A stretch of DNA of 64,000 bases, from positions 3,100,001-3,164,000 of the forward strand of contig OZ024841.1 of the NCBI GenBank assembly GCA_964017145.1, in the 5' to 3' direction. How positions within the stretch are numbered: the first letter of the stretch is position 1; every line of letters begins with the position of its first letter. This DNA comes from Agrocybe praecox (taxonomy: Eukaryota; Basidiomycota; Agaricomycetes; Agaricales; Agrocybaceae). Under the pieces are notes generated by a model. The model searched no databases and was not told where the DNA came from. It was given only the letters and a program-made list of their open reading frames with translations. Shown here in pieces: positions 1 to 9,359 of the stretch. The position numbers and the translations under genes were made by a program.

Positions 1-461
1 GACGGAGCTGGGTGACTCCAGAATATGTGCCATATTTCCTCAGGTAACGAATGCATGCCCGAAATCTCAACGCGAAATTTGCTGATTCTGGGCCAGTATT
101 GTTTTAAAAGCCACAGAAAGAAATTTCTCTCCGTTTCCCTTTTAGAGTTCCAAATCATTCCAAAAACGCTGAGCTCTGCGCTTCCCGTCCTCCGCATGAA
201 TTCTATTCTCCACTCTTCAGAGGACCTCGCGAGATAGTGTATTTCTATCATGTTTGCCCAAATCGATGGGGAGTGCAAAATAAGTTGGCGCCAATCATGG
301 CAAACCTGAGAGATATGTTGAATACATTCGATTCGTAGACTTCCTCTTCCAATATCATTTGATATAATCTCCGCAACGCGCCACAGGATGTCGTTTGGAA
401 CGTCGATGGAAACAGGGGGTTCGCCTAAGGCCAGGAGGACCATCTGGTTGGCTCGAATGAG
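1..461 (-). CDS. F-box domain protein, partial (runs off the left edge)
   Basis: On the minus strand one frame is open from 461 to the window edge. Its first in-frame Met is at 443, followed by about 147 residues. Near the start it reads PNDILWRVAEII, then ISQVCHDWRQLILHSPSIWA. This is the usual agaricomycete F-box pattern: L/IPxDxLWxIxEI, a V-C-x-x-W-R core, and a 'SPxLW' end. F-box proteins are substrate adaptors of SCF ubiquitin ligases. The rest (aromatic-rich, FLWLLKQYW) would be the start of the substrate-binding half, which lies outside the window. A good 3' splice site (ttaactag, ending at 462) precedes the in-frame codons LIRANQ, so an upstream exon may exist, but I could not find a convincing donor. 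The F-box call is good; start and end are unknown. Confidence 0.65.
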
Positions 462-909
462 CTAGTTAAGAAGGGTAGGGATAGAATATTACACTTTTCA
501 GGTATATTGGAGTTGGAAGGGGCTTGGAAGGGAGATGGAAACACTGACGGAGTCACGACACGGAAGCTCTTAACTCTAAGTACTTGGTACTTCAAGCTTG
601 CCCTTCAAATTTGCCGTGTAACGTGATTTGTGTCCCAGCCGCATCGGGATTCGGCCATCAAAGGAATTTAGACGGCGCATTGCGCGGTCTCGTGATCTCG
701 ATAGGGGAAAGATTTTCTGACGCGTAACTTAAACTTCTGTCTCGGACTGTCAGCCTCATGCACAATTCTTGTCCTTTAACTACCACATCGCCTTGAAGGT
801 TCTTCTAGCAGTGAGTCTTCAATCTCCTAAACTATCCAGTCCAGGCGCTTAGCTGTCTTCGTTTTCAGCACAAACTATTCTATTCCTTCTTATCTTATAT
901 TTCATTCTA
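462..909. promoter_or_regulatory. Intergenic region between divergent F-box and H2C2 genes
   Basis: No convincing ORF. The last 70 bases before the + strand start at 910 are pyrimidine-rich (runs of ttctattccttctt), which is common around fungal transcription starts. The region must hold the promoters of two divergent genes, although an upstream F-box exon could also lie here. Confidence 0.4.
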
Positions 910-2763
910 ATGTCACCTGCACGACCCAGCTCTCGACGAAACTCGTCTGGTGGTTTCAAACCTTACACTCGTGGCGTCACGCCTATCATGATTTCATCCA
1001 TGTCCGATTCTCGCTCTGATAAACTTGCCAATAACCTGGAACGACCCGGCTTTCCGACCTATGCGCAGTACAAGCAGGTCGAGAACACTTACCTCCAATC
1101 GCTTACTCCTCGTCGGCAAGGAAAGGCGCTCATTTCTCAGGCTATGTTTGATAGGATCTGGGATGTGCTGCATCAACCGGAATCTCATAACGAAACCGCT
1201 CAATTCCGCTTCTGGGCACGCAAGATGTTTACTGTCAGCAAGACGCATCGTGTCACTCTTGGGGCGGTTGACAATGGCGGGGAAGAGGTTCCTCAGGAAG
1301 TTCTTCTGCACGATAATCTGCTAGTAGCTATTCAGGAACAACTCTACGACTTACTGTGCTATTGTCATGGGAGTACTGGCCACGGCGGACGGGATAAAAC
1401 TTGTGCTCTTATTCGGAAGCATTATACTTGGGTGCCGAAGGACTTGGTTTCGAACTTCATTAAGGCGTGTCCGACGTGCATCATGAAGAAGTGTGGAAAC
1501 GTGGAGAGTGCAGCTGCGATAGCTCAATTGTCGGAGCCTCGAAATGAAGAACCCACTCTTCCTCTCATGCGTGATTTCTTCCACGCAAATATCTATGCTC
1601 AAGAGCCTGTTTCTTCATCTTCGTCTTTGCATGGACTGCCTTGGCCAACTGCTGGGCCTAGGGATCCAATGCCAATGCCAATGTCTCCAGTGATGCTTGA
1701 GGAGGATCCTCTTGAGGCTGCGTACCGCGACGCAATTCTTCATTCTCGTGGTCTCCGGTCTATACCTGGCGCTAATGGTCCATCTCCGAGAGGTATTCAC
1801 GGTCTTCCGATGTCACGAGAGGTTTCGTTATACAAAGGGATTCCAAATGGCTGGCAGTTCCGTCATGGAGACTATGCTTCTGCTCATGCCGAATTTATGA
1901 GGACTAAGGAACTACCATCGGTGGAGGAGACGGTGCATGATATTCCTACTATGCGACGCCCGCGTATTCCTAGTATCGCTCCTCTCTGGGGACCCGACCA
2001 ATTTCCCCATTCTGAGTTCGAACATATCGAGGAAACTGATACCCTGGGCTATCCTGAGCATCTTTCTGGAATGCAACAACAACATCATATGTCGCACGAC
2101 CACGACCAAGCAGATGCCAATCAGGCTATGACCATGCATTATCTTCTCATGGCCGCACAGAGCCAAAGGGAGGATGTTCAGGACCAGAATCACGCGTACA
2201 TGCCACAGATTGACCCTTTGCTCATGACTTCTTGCTCTGATACCCATTCTTCAGTTCCCCAGGAACAGGCGGATATGTTCAGCTCTATGAACAATAACGG
2301 GGATGATGCTTCGAACTTGGGGTCAACAACTAACTTCCCTTCGTCGTCGTCTATCAAACGGTCTGGAGCTCCTCTGCGTTTGAACATCGGATTCCCGAGC
2401 GAGAAGACGTTCCAGGCGCTCCTTGCGTATAGAGATAGTCTTGGAGAAGGCAGCTTGACGCCTGACAGTCCAGTGACGGGCAACTGGAATCCTGGAAATC
2501 CTAGCCCTACCAGTAGCGATAGCTCTTCCTCCGGATCACAACTTTCTGCGTTCCCGATGACTGATATGGAGAGCGCGACCACCACGCCTGGAAGCTCCGC
2601 TTTAACCACTCCTGTAGACGAACGTGGTAGCATTGCTGGGTCGGAAGAAGGTGTGAGTGCGCTGGTTAAAGGGGTCAAGGGGAAGGAAAAGGAAAAGTGC
2701 GTCCTTTCGACACCGGAGGAGAGAGAGTTGAGTGAGGGGATTGAAGTTGCATGTGGGATATGA
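910..2763 (+). CDS. Integrase-type H2C2 zinc-finger protein, probably domesticated
   Basis: Intronless 617-aa ORF. Residues 153-190 form a complete HHCC zinc module of the integrase_H2C2 type: His153-x4-His158-x28-Cys187-x2-Cys190, with the typical GHGGRDKT stretch after the second His and 'YTWVP' where integrases have 'YYWPxM'. Residues 60-150 look folded. From about residue 200 the protein is Ser/Pro/Met/Gln-rich and probably disordered, with a basic-acidic tail. There is no integrase catalytic core (DDE), reverse transcriptase or LTR nearby, so this is not a live retroelement; it looks like a host gene built around a captured zinc domain, possibly DNA- or chromatin-binding. The start at 910 follows a pyrimidine-rich leader. 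Function unknown. Confidence 0.75.
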   Translation: MSPARPSSRRNSSGGFKPYTRGVTPIMISSMSDSRSDKLANNLERPGFPTYAQYKQVENTYLQSLTPRRQGKALISQAMFDRIWDVLHQPESHNETAQFRFWARKMFTVSKTHRVTLGAVDNGGEEVPQEVLLHDNLLVAIQEQLYDLLCYCHGSTGHGGRDKTCALIRKHYTWVPKDLVSNFIKACPTCIMKKCGNVESAAAIAQLSEPRNEEPTLPLMRDFFHANIYAQEPVSSSSSLHGLPWPTAGPRDPMPMPMSPVMLEEDPLEAAYRDAILHSRGLRSIPGANGPSPRGIHGLPMSREVSLYKGIPNGWQFRHGDYASAHAEFMRTKELPSVEETVHDIPTMRRPRIPSIAPLWGPDQFPHSEFEHIEETDTLGYPEHLSGMQQQHHMSHDHDQADANQAMTMHYLLMAAQSQREDVQDQNHAYMPQIDPLLMTSCSDTHSSVPQEQADMFSSMNNNGDDASNLGSTTNFPSSSSIKRSGAPLRLNIGFPSEKTFQALLAYRDSLGEGSLTPDSPVTGNWNPGNPSPTSSDSSSSGSQLSAFPMTDMESATTTPGSSALTTPVDERGSIAGSEEGVSALVKGVKGKEKEKCVLSTPEERELSEGIEVACGI

Positions 2764-3157
2764 CTTATGACTTATGATGATACCAAATTTCTGTTTCGTT
2801 CGAGTTCGAGTTTGGATTTTATTTTATTTAGATATTTTTACGTTTACGTTTACATACTTGCATGGTCGGTCGGATCGTATGTTAAATTCATTTTGTCCCA
2901 GTGTCCGTTTGTTGATCTATAAAATTTCTCTGATAATCCCGTTTTTCGTTCAAGCGCACATCGGGCGTTGGAGCTGGTGCTAGTATGGTAACAATTGAGT
3001 CCTGCTCGAGTGATCGTATTTTGGAATCTATTCATTTGTCTCGATTCCCGTTCGTTCAACATTTGATCTGTAAGAATTAAATTTGCCTTTCGTACTTCGA
3101 AATCGAATTGTGTTTTCGCTCGTTTATTCGATCATACATGACGCGGATGGGCTCTTT
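2764..3157. other. Intergenic, convergent 3' ends
   Basis: AT-rich spacer between the stop of the H2C2 gene and the stop of the KA1-only gene on the other strand. It should hold both polyadenylation regions (tttattttatttagatattttta at about 2815). No ORF or repeat of note. Confidence 0.4.
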
Positions 3158-3898
3158 CTAACGATTGAGTTCTGCTCGACTATGAAAATTGGAGAATAAG
3201 TAATTGATGGAAAGGTGAAAAGAGACGACTTGAGACAACTTACTCTCGAATGGCATCATAAATGAACTTGTAGCTCTTCAAATTACCTTTGAGTCTGCGA
3301 ATGTCCACGCTGTATGTCCCGTTGAGCCCCGCGAGGTGTGTGATTTCGATGGAGAATATGACTTGGCCTGCGGGGTCGTCTGGTGCTGGGCCGTATAACG
3401 TGCATTTATGTTCGCGTTCCTGATTGTTTGTTGATGAAGGACTCGCAACCTGTTCCTGTTGTGATGCATAGATGGCGATGAGTAATGAATAAAAACATAC
3501 GCGCGTCGTCATGCATGTCCTTTCTTATCGGCATAATTAATGGAAGGATTTACACTCACATTCAAGTCGACGTCTTTATCCCCTTCCTTAGCACCGGCGG
3601 TACTCTCCCGGCCATCCATAGTATCAGTCGTCGTCGTCGTGGACGCGCTCTTTGGATCATCAACGTCGTCATCCCCTAACTTCCTACCAGGTCGGATACA
3701 CCTATACCGAAATGTACTTTCCTCTTCAACTCGTACCCCCACACTGCGTAAAATTCCTTCCAGCTTCTTTATCACCCTCAATGGAGGCTGGGTCGTGATG
3801 GTCGTTTGGTCGATGGCGCCGCGGTGGATGCCTAGGATGACGTTGGTGTTTTCGAAACCAGCTTGCGGTGCGGACATTTGGATGGTTGTTGATGACAT
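3158..3898 (-). CDS. KA1-domain-only protein, paralog of the KIN4 C-terminus
   Basis: Three exons, 3898-3560, 3455-3244 and 3179-3158, give 573 nt, 190 aa and no frame break. Splice sites are good: gtgagt donor at 3559, acaacag acceptor at 3456, gtaagt donor at 3243, ttcatag acceptor at 3180. Residues about 20-70 (HRGAIDQTTITTQPP, then VRVEEESTFRYRCIR) match the first half of the kinase KA1 domain; exon 2 carries FSIEITHLAGLNGTYSVDIRR and LKSYKFIYDAIR, the second half. The last intron is at the same place and phase as the last kinase intron, and the final exon reads RAELNR where the kinase reads RADLSAARA. KA1 domains bind acidic phospholipids and can inhibit the kinase they belong to. No kinase domain precedes this ORF. 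It may be a membrane-binding or decoy module; role unknown. Confidence 0.75.
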
Positions 3899-5158
3899 TT
3901 AGAGGTGTTGGATGATTGTAGGGTGTTGTACGGCTCTTTTTATTGCTCAATGGCTGCTTAAAAGCTCTGTTCGCGCATAATATATCAGAAAATAATAGAA
4001 CATTGTGGAATACGAATACCCAGCAAATATTAAGAAGAGACGTACGGCTAGATGTTGATATCTTGCGTGATAGTTATATTTGAAGAAGTGATGTATGCAA
4101 TGAGATCCCTAGTATATGCCACAGAGAGGGAGAATAGAGGCGATGGTGGTGGTGGTACGAGCAAAAGGATGGGTGCTCGGTCCGCTTAGCAGGCGCGGTA
4201 CGGCATCAAAAGGAATTTTAAATCCGTAGCCATAACTTGAATGCATATGCCGTCAAGACTCGGTACTCAACGTTCAACAACGACCTGTGAGTCTGAGAAC
4301 GGGGCCCTGTCGAACATATGCTACGGAAAAGTGCTTATGACTTCAGAAGTTCATTTGATACTTTATAACCTCGGGGAATTTAAGGGCCTGGGCCGACTTA
4401 CCGCATGACGGCAGGTTTCGGCATGCACTGCCAGGAAAGGCGTTTATAAATAATTATGACTTTCTAGAAGCTACAGTCGAACCTGTCATAACCCATACCT
4501 GTGAAAACCCATAACCTGTAATAACCCATAGCTCAGCCAGTCCACCAAGTCGGTGGGCGGGGAAATGCATACCATAACCCATAGACCTCCCATAACCCAT
4601 AACCCATAACCCATAACCCATACCCCTCTGCTGGAAAAACCCATAGGTTTGACCCCTATATAAAGCCAAATAAGACTAGTTCCAGGCTTGCAACCAACAA
4701 ATATGGTTATAAATAGGCCCACGGCCCGACCACGGTCGACAGTCCGCAAGATATGCGAGTTTGAGTCAAGGTCAGTGACCGAGAAAATTCCATAGCTTGA
4801 CATCAGCGCTGATAAGCATGCCCTACAAGCAACATAGCCTTTATTCTCAAGATCTTTATTTGTGGGATAGCAGGTTATACTGTATACATGTTTGATTACC
4901 TCGATATTGCCTCGATAATATTTGCCATAGGCTAAACATCGGACAAAAATAGAGCGCACATGTACGCAGGTATGTGAAACCTAGCCGGATCCATTATACA
5001 CCGCTCCCTTTACTCTGGGTACCTCTGAGCACATCTGGTTGTCTAGTAAGTTAACTTTCGCTCCTGAACGCTCACAGTAATTGCCGTCGTCATCAATCGT
5101 CGATTGTCACTTGATTATTTCTCTAAACATTTTCAGCTCTGGCAACGCAGCCTCTGCA
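3899..5158. promoter_or_regulatory. Intergenic region upstream of the KA1-only and NACHT 1 genes
   Basis: Divergent promoter region. It contains the heptamer repeat annotated separately (4480-4640). Just before the NACHT 1 start there is a possible 5' UTR intron: gtaagt at about 5046 and ttttcag ending at 5136. I see no convincing coding region; the ORFs at 4454-4959 (-) are translations of the repeat and its surroundings. Confidence 0.4.
4480..4640. repeat. CCCATAA heptamer repeat
   Basis: About ten copies of ACCCATA/CCCATAA. Four to five are perfectly head to tail at about 4588-4625; the others are spread through 4485-4585 and at 4639. It differs by one inserted A from the fungal telomere unit CCCTAA and is internal, so it is an interstitial minisatellite, possibly telomere-derived. 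Confidence 0.75.
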
Positions 5159-7720
5159 ATGTCACAGGGGACATCAAGCGGGTCCTTTTTCTCCTCATCC
5201 AAAATCATCATTAGTGGAGGATCATTCAACAGTATCCATAATAATACGCACATCCATAGCAGGGGAAATGGTATACATTACCTTTTTAGTGACGTTATTC
5301 ATCGTGACAAATCGTGGTTTACAGGCGGATTCAAGAGTCTTTACGAGAATGCGGCGCCTAACGCCCTGCACGACTCTGGACATGTCGTCGATCCTCCTAA
5401 ATGTCACCCAGGAACGCGTGTTGCAATCATAGAGACAATTGTTGAATGGATGGCGGGAACAAACGAGGACAGTCGAGATAAACTTATAACTTGGCTCACT
5501 GGTGCGGCAGGGGCTGGAAAATCCGCGATTGGGAGGACTGTATGCGAGCGCTGCTCGGAAGAAGGGAAGCTACTTGCCAGTTTCTTCTTTGGGTCGGGTG
5601 ACGCAACACGAAATCATTCCAAATCCCTTGTTGCGACCATCGCCTACCAAATCTGCTTGATCAACGCGGGTCTAAAAAAAGCCATCTCTGATTTTATCGA
5701 TCACGATCCGCTAATATTCACTCGTTCTTTACGAGCTCAATTCTCCGCGCTGGTAGTAGACCCTCTAGCTTCAGCTTACGCCAACGAACCTTCCAAGGCC
5801 CCTCGGCTTATCGTCATCGATGGTCTGGATGAGTGCATAGAAGAGGATAGCCAGCGAAATATCCTGGAAACTCTTCTCTCTGTTGTAACAGACTCTGCAA
5901 CGCCCATTCGCATCCTTGTATGCAGTCGTTCAGAAAGCAACATCAAAAACACATTCAACGCCGTGAACATGAGCGCAGAAGTGTTCAAGATACTTCTGGA
6001 CGATACGTATAGCTCCTATGACGATATCAGGCTGTATTTATGCGACCGTTTCAAAAAAATTCAGGAAACCCATATCTTCAAAGCTTCGATACCCCCTGTT
6101 TGGCCAACTGAATATAGGATATGGCACCTTGTCAACATGTCCTCTGGTCAATTCATTTACGCATCCACGGTGATTCGCTACCTAGAATCACCCCGTCACC
6201 GGCCTAATCAGCGACTCGATGCTATTTTTGGCTTGCGCCCTCCGTTCAAGGACCTACCGTTTGCTCAGCTGGATGCTCTCTACGCACACATACTTGACAA
6301 TACAGACGACCCAACTCAAGCCACTGATATCTTGGCGTTGCTTGTCTTGTATGGTGAGATGTGTACAGAAGATATAGAAGTATTTCTTTACCTTGAAGAT
6401 GGGGAAGCAGAGGTCGTCCTCTCTGATCTTACAGCTATTGTAGGGATGCGTATTGATGGCTCGGGAGGCAAGTGTAAAGTTCGCATGCTGCACAAGTCAT
6501 TTGAAGACTTCTTATTTGACTCCCATCGATCCAAAAAATTCTCCCAAGATTACATCGAAACGAGGGCACGACACATTTATAACTTTATGATGATGCTTCC
6601 AGGTCTGATTCTGTCTGTCTTCTAGCAATCTCAAGATATTCAATCATTTTTCTTTCTTCAGATCATCATGTTGGCCTTTCGCGGGTTACGTTTCCAGTTA
6701 AACCCATTCTGTATGCTGCCGAAGTTCAATCTCAAACTTGGTTTGAATCAGGCTATTCGGTAGTCATCACCCACCCTATCCATGAGTTCCCAATGGAATC
6801 GTTCTGCAAGGGCATTCTTACTCACAACAAAATAAACGCGGATAAGGCTCGCTTGTTGTTTGAGTTTTTAACCTTTTTAGTTCAAATTGTAAGCCTTTTT
6901 CGCTCTCTTACATTCTCGAATTAATGTCAATTGCGTAATCTGGAAGGACATCATGAAATTATTCTATCATCAACATGTCCAGACACTCTGCAACTGTGTC
7001 CTGGCAGAACTTCGGGAAGAACATTCCGACGATTGGAAGATGAACTTTATTTTCGCCGCTATCCATCTCAAGAAACCCGTTCGATCGTTTTCTATGAAGA
7101 CTATAAATATGGGACATCCACTCCAGCTAATGGAATACATCTCCAAGGCCTTCCAAAATTTTGTCAAAGAAGACGAGAAATCGACCATACTATCCAAAGC
7201 AGCAGTCTATTGTCTATATTGTTTATGTGATGCGTCAACGAGACAAGACGCCAAAAGACATCTCGACATTGGTGCTTTCTATACAGAGAAAAGAAGAATA
7301 TCGCCCTGGAAATGGCACAGACGGACGACACGCCGCGACCAAGCAACGAAGCAGGTGCTTCTGGTCCAGACTGACTTTCGGTCCACCCGACGCACCCTTA
7401 CTACATATGCCAATATTCCCCTGCGCCTTAGCCCGTTCGATAAACTGGATATATTTTCCACTCATTCCTTCGATTGGACTCATGGCATGCGGAAAAAACG
7501 AACTGAAAATCAAATGTGGCATGATTATATGTATTACCTGGAGTATTTGATCAGTATCCTACCAGACGCCGCACCATTTGAGCCGCTAATCCATCTCTGC
7601 AAAACAAAATCATTGTCGACGATGTCCATGCTGTTTCCGCAACTTTCTCGACGAGCCCGCCGCAGGATATCTAGATACCTCCAGAGAACGGAGTCTCTCA
7701 AGAATGATACGACTGAATGA
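5159..7720 (+). CDS. NACHT NTPase, NLR-like, copy 1
   Basis: Four exons, 5159-5270, 5325-6602, 6662-6888 and 6947-7720, encode 796 aa; the structure was fixed by comparison with copies 2-4. Start: Met at 5159, because the first residues then match the other copies (FFSSSKIIISGGSF, residues 10-23). Residues 49-70 are PNALHDSGHVVDPPKCHPGTR, the usual stretch before fungal NACHT domains. Walker A is GAAGAGKS (97-104) and Walker B LIVIDGLDEC (199-208). No WD40, ankyrin or TPR repeat is visible; the C-terminal exon has SPWKWHRR and ends in a basic MSMLFPQLSRRARRR helix shared by all copies. NACHT proteins are NTP-driven oligomerising switches; in fungi they act in allorecognition and probably immunity. 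This copy is the most diverged and the only one on the + strand. The last acceptor (ggaag, 6946) is unusual. Confidence 0.85.
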
Positions 7721-9359
7721 GTGCGTGATATTATTTGTCATGTTCCGAAGACATGCTGATAATCGTTGAATCGGATTTTCTCCCAGATCGTTCGGGCGGA
7801 GTTGTCGCGTCATCATTTTCTGTATGAAGAAAACAAATAACGAAGGAGAGCTCCCAACTAGGATGCAGCGTCGCCTATGATGTGGGAAGACGGCATTGTG
7901 ACCTTGGTGGACAAGATATCGTTTCAGGGTAGTAGGAAATAAATTAACTTCTGACTTCTGGGTTTCCGATGGCACCAGAGACGCCTGATGAACCCAAGTG
8001 TTTTTCAAAATTCATAGACGTACCATCTATTAACCAAACCAGATTCGTAATCTCAAGTTTACAAGCAGAGGGAAAAAAAGATTAAATTAATAACAGTAAC
8101 GGTAATCAAGACAGGAGACTTGAACGAGAAAAGGCTCTGAAATCAGATGGATGGATATGGATGAAATAAGAATATATATACGTCGTAGGCCCGGATTGGC
8201 ATCGGCAAGATGTTACTTTGGGCTATTGTGTGATCAATATAATGAGTGAGTTGAGTTTGGGACGACGGAAAGGCGTATGTGGAGAACGATGGGAAAGGAT
8301 GTTGGAAGTGGAATGGAATTTCAGACGAGTAAAAAAAAGTTTATAAAGAAACAGAATCAGATAACTATTAGGGTATGAAAAATAAAAAGTAGAAAAAGTA
8401 GTAAGTATATTATATGCAGAAAGAAATTGTGTGGGAATGGTGATGATGATGATGGGGGATTGTTTGACCTAGGTCGACGACGGAAAGTAGAGAGTACTAA
8501 GAGAAGAAAACAGAACATGAAAGCCCTCCGCCCGGATATATGGTGGATATCATGAGAAGAAAGAAATCAAACGAGAAAGGAGAAATAAAGAAAGAAAAAA
8601 GAAAAGTCCGAACTACAGTACAGGCACGAATAATTTTTGTTGGAGGAGAGGAAGGGAAAAAAGAGAAAAACAAACAGAGAACAGAGAACAGAGAAAAAGA
8701 TATCATGGAAATTGAAAGAGAAGGAGAAGAGAAAGAAGCATAAAAACAAATACAAACATTGGAAAACACGATTTCCAGCCCCAGATATCGAAAGGTAACG
8801 AGATCAAGCGCGTCGCAGAAAGCAATTTGAAAAAAGAAACCTCGCCCCTTGTCCCCAACCATGTACGACTGCCAACGCCTCGGATCACCTATGCCTCCTA
8901 ACTCCGACGATTTTTTATTTTATTTTTCCTTCTATTTCCTCCTCCAACCAGGATGTGCTAGATCAGCCTCACCGATCTATATTCCAATTCCAAGCCAGCA
9001 TCTCGATCGAACTCTCAAGGCAGCATTGTTGAAATACCAAAGGAGTCCAACAGTCTGATGTTACAAACGAGTCAGAACGGAATGCGACGTGGCAACACAC
9101 GCAAGTCTCTATGTGTTTGTTATGAGGGTGAGACAGGTATGTCGACTGTGTGTGTGCGAGAGAGAGAGTGTGTGTGCGAAAGTGTGTGTGTGTGCGTGTA
9201 TGTAGGCATGGTTTGGGCATAAGCTTAGGTGATGGATGGATGGATGACATAGGTGACGAAGACAACGACCATGAAGAGATGACAGTCCTTGGTAAGAGAT
9301 AGCCAATTATTGGCGATGCTGGGTTGCTTGTAACGATATATATTCTATTCGTTCGCCAT
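7721..9359. other. Spacer between NACHT 1 and KIN4; the kinase 3' flank is a duplicated block
   Basis: No credible gene. From about 8150 to 9359 the minus strand is the 3' flank of the kinase. It recurs, with many substitutions but the same landmarks, after all three kinase pseudogenes (29646-30840, 40500-41670 and 61933-62965, all +). A GT/GA microsatellite lies at 9148-9205. Runs of poly-purine (8560-8745) produce K/E-rich spurious ORFs. Confidence 0.6.

Noticed and set aside
910..2763. H2C2 gene as part of a live retrotransposon
   Set aside because: No reverse transcriptase, integrase core or LTR within reach.
4480..4640. Possible telomere or CRISPR-like array
   Set aside because: The unit is CCCATAA, internal and only about ten copies; no spacers, and the organism is a fungus.
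7610..8008. 132-aa minus-strand ORF past the NACHT 1 end
   Set aside because: Overlaps the NACHT 1 C-terminus in antisense; no domain or paralog.
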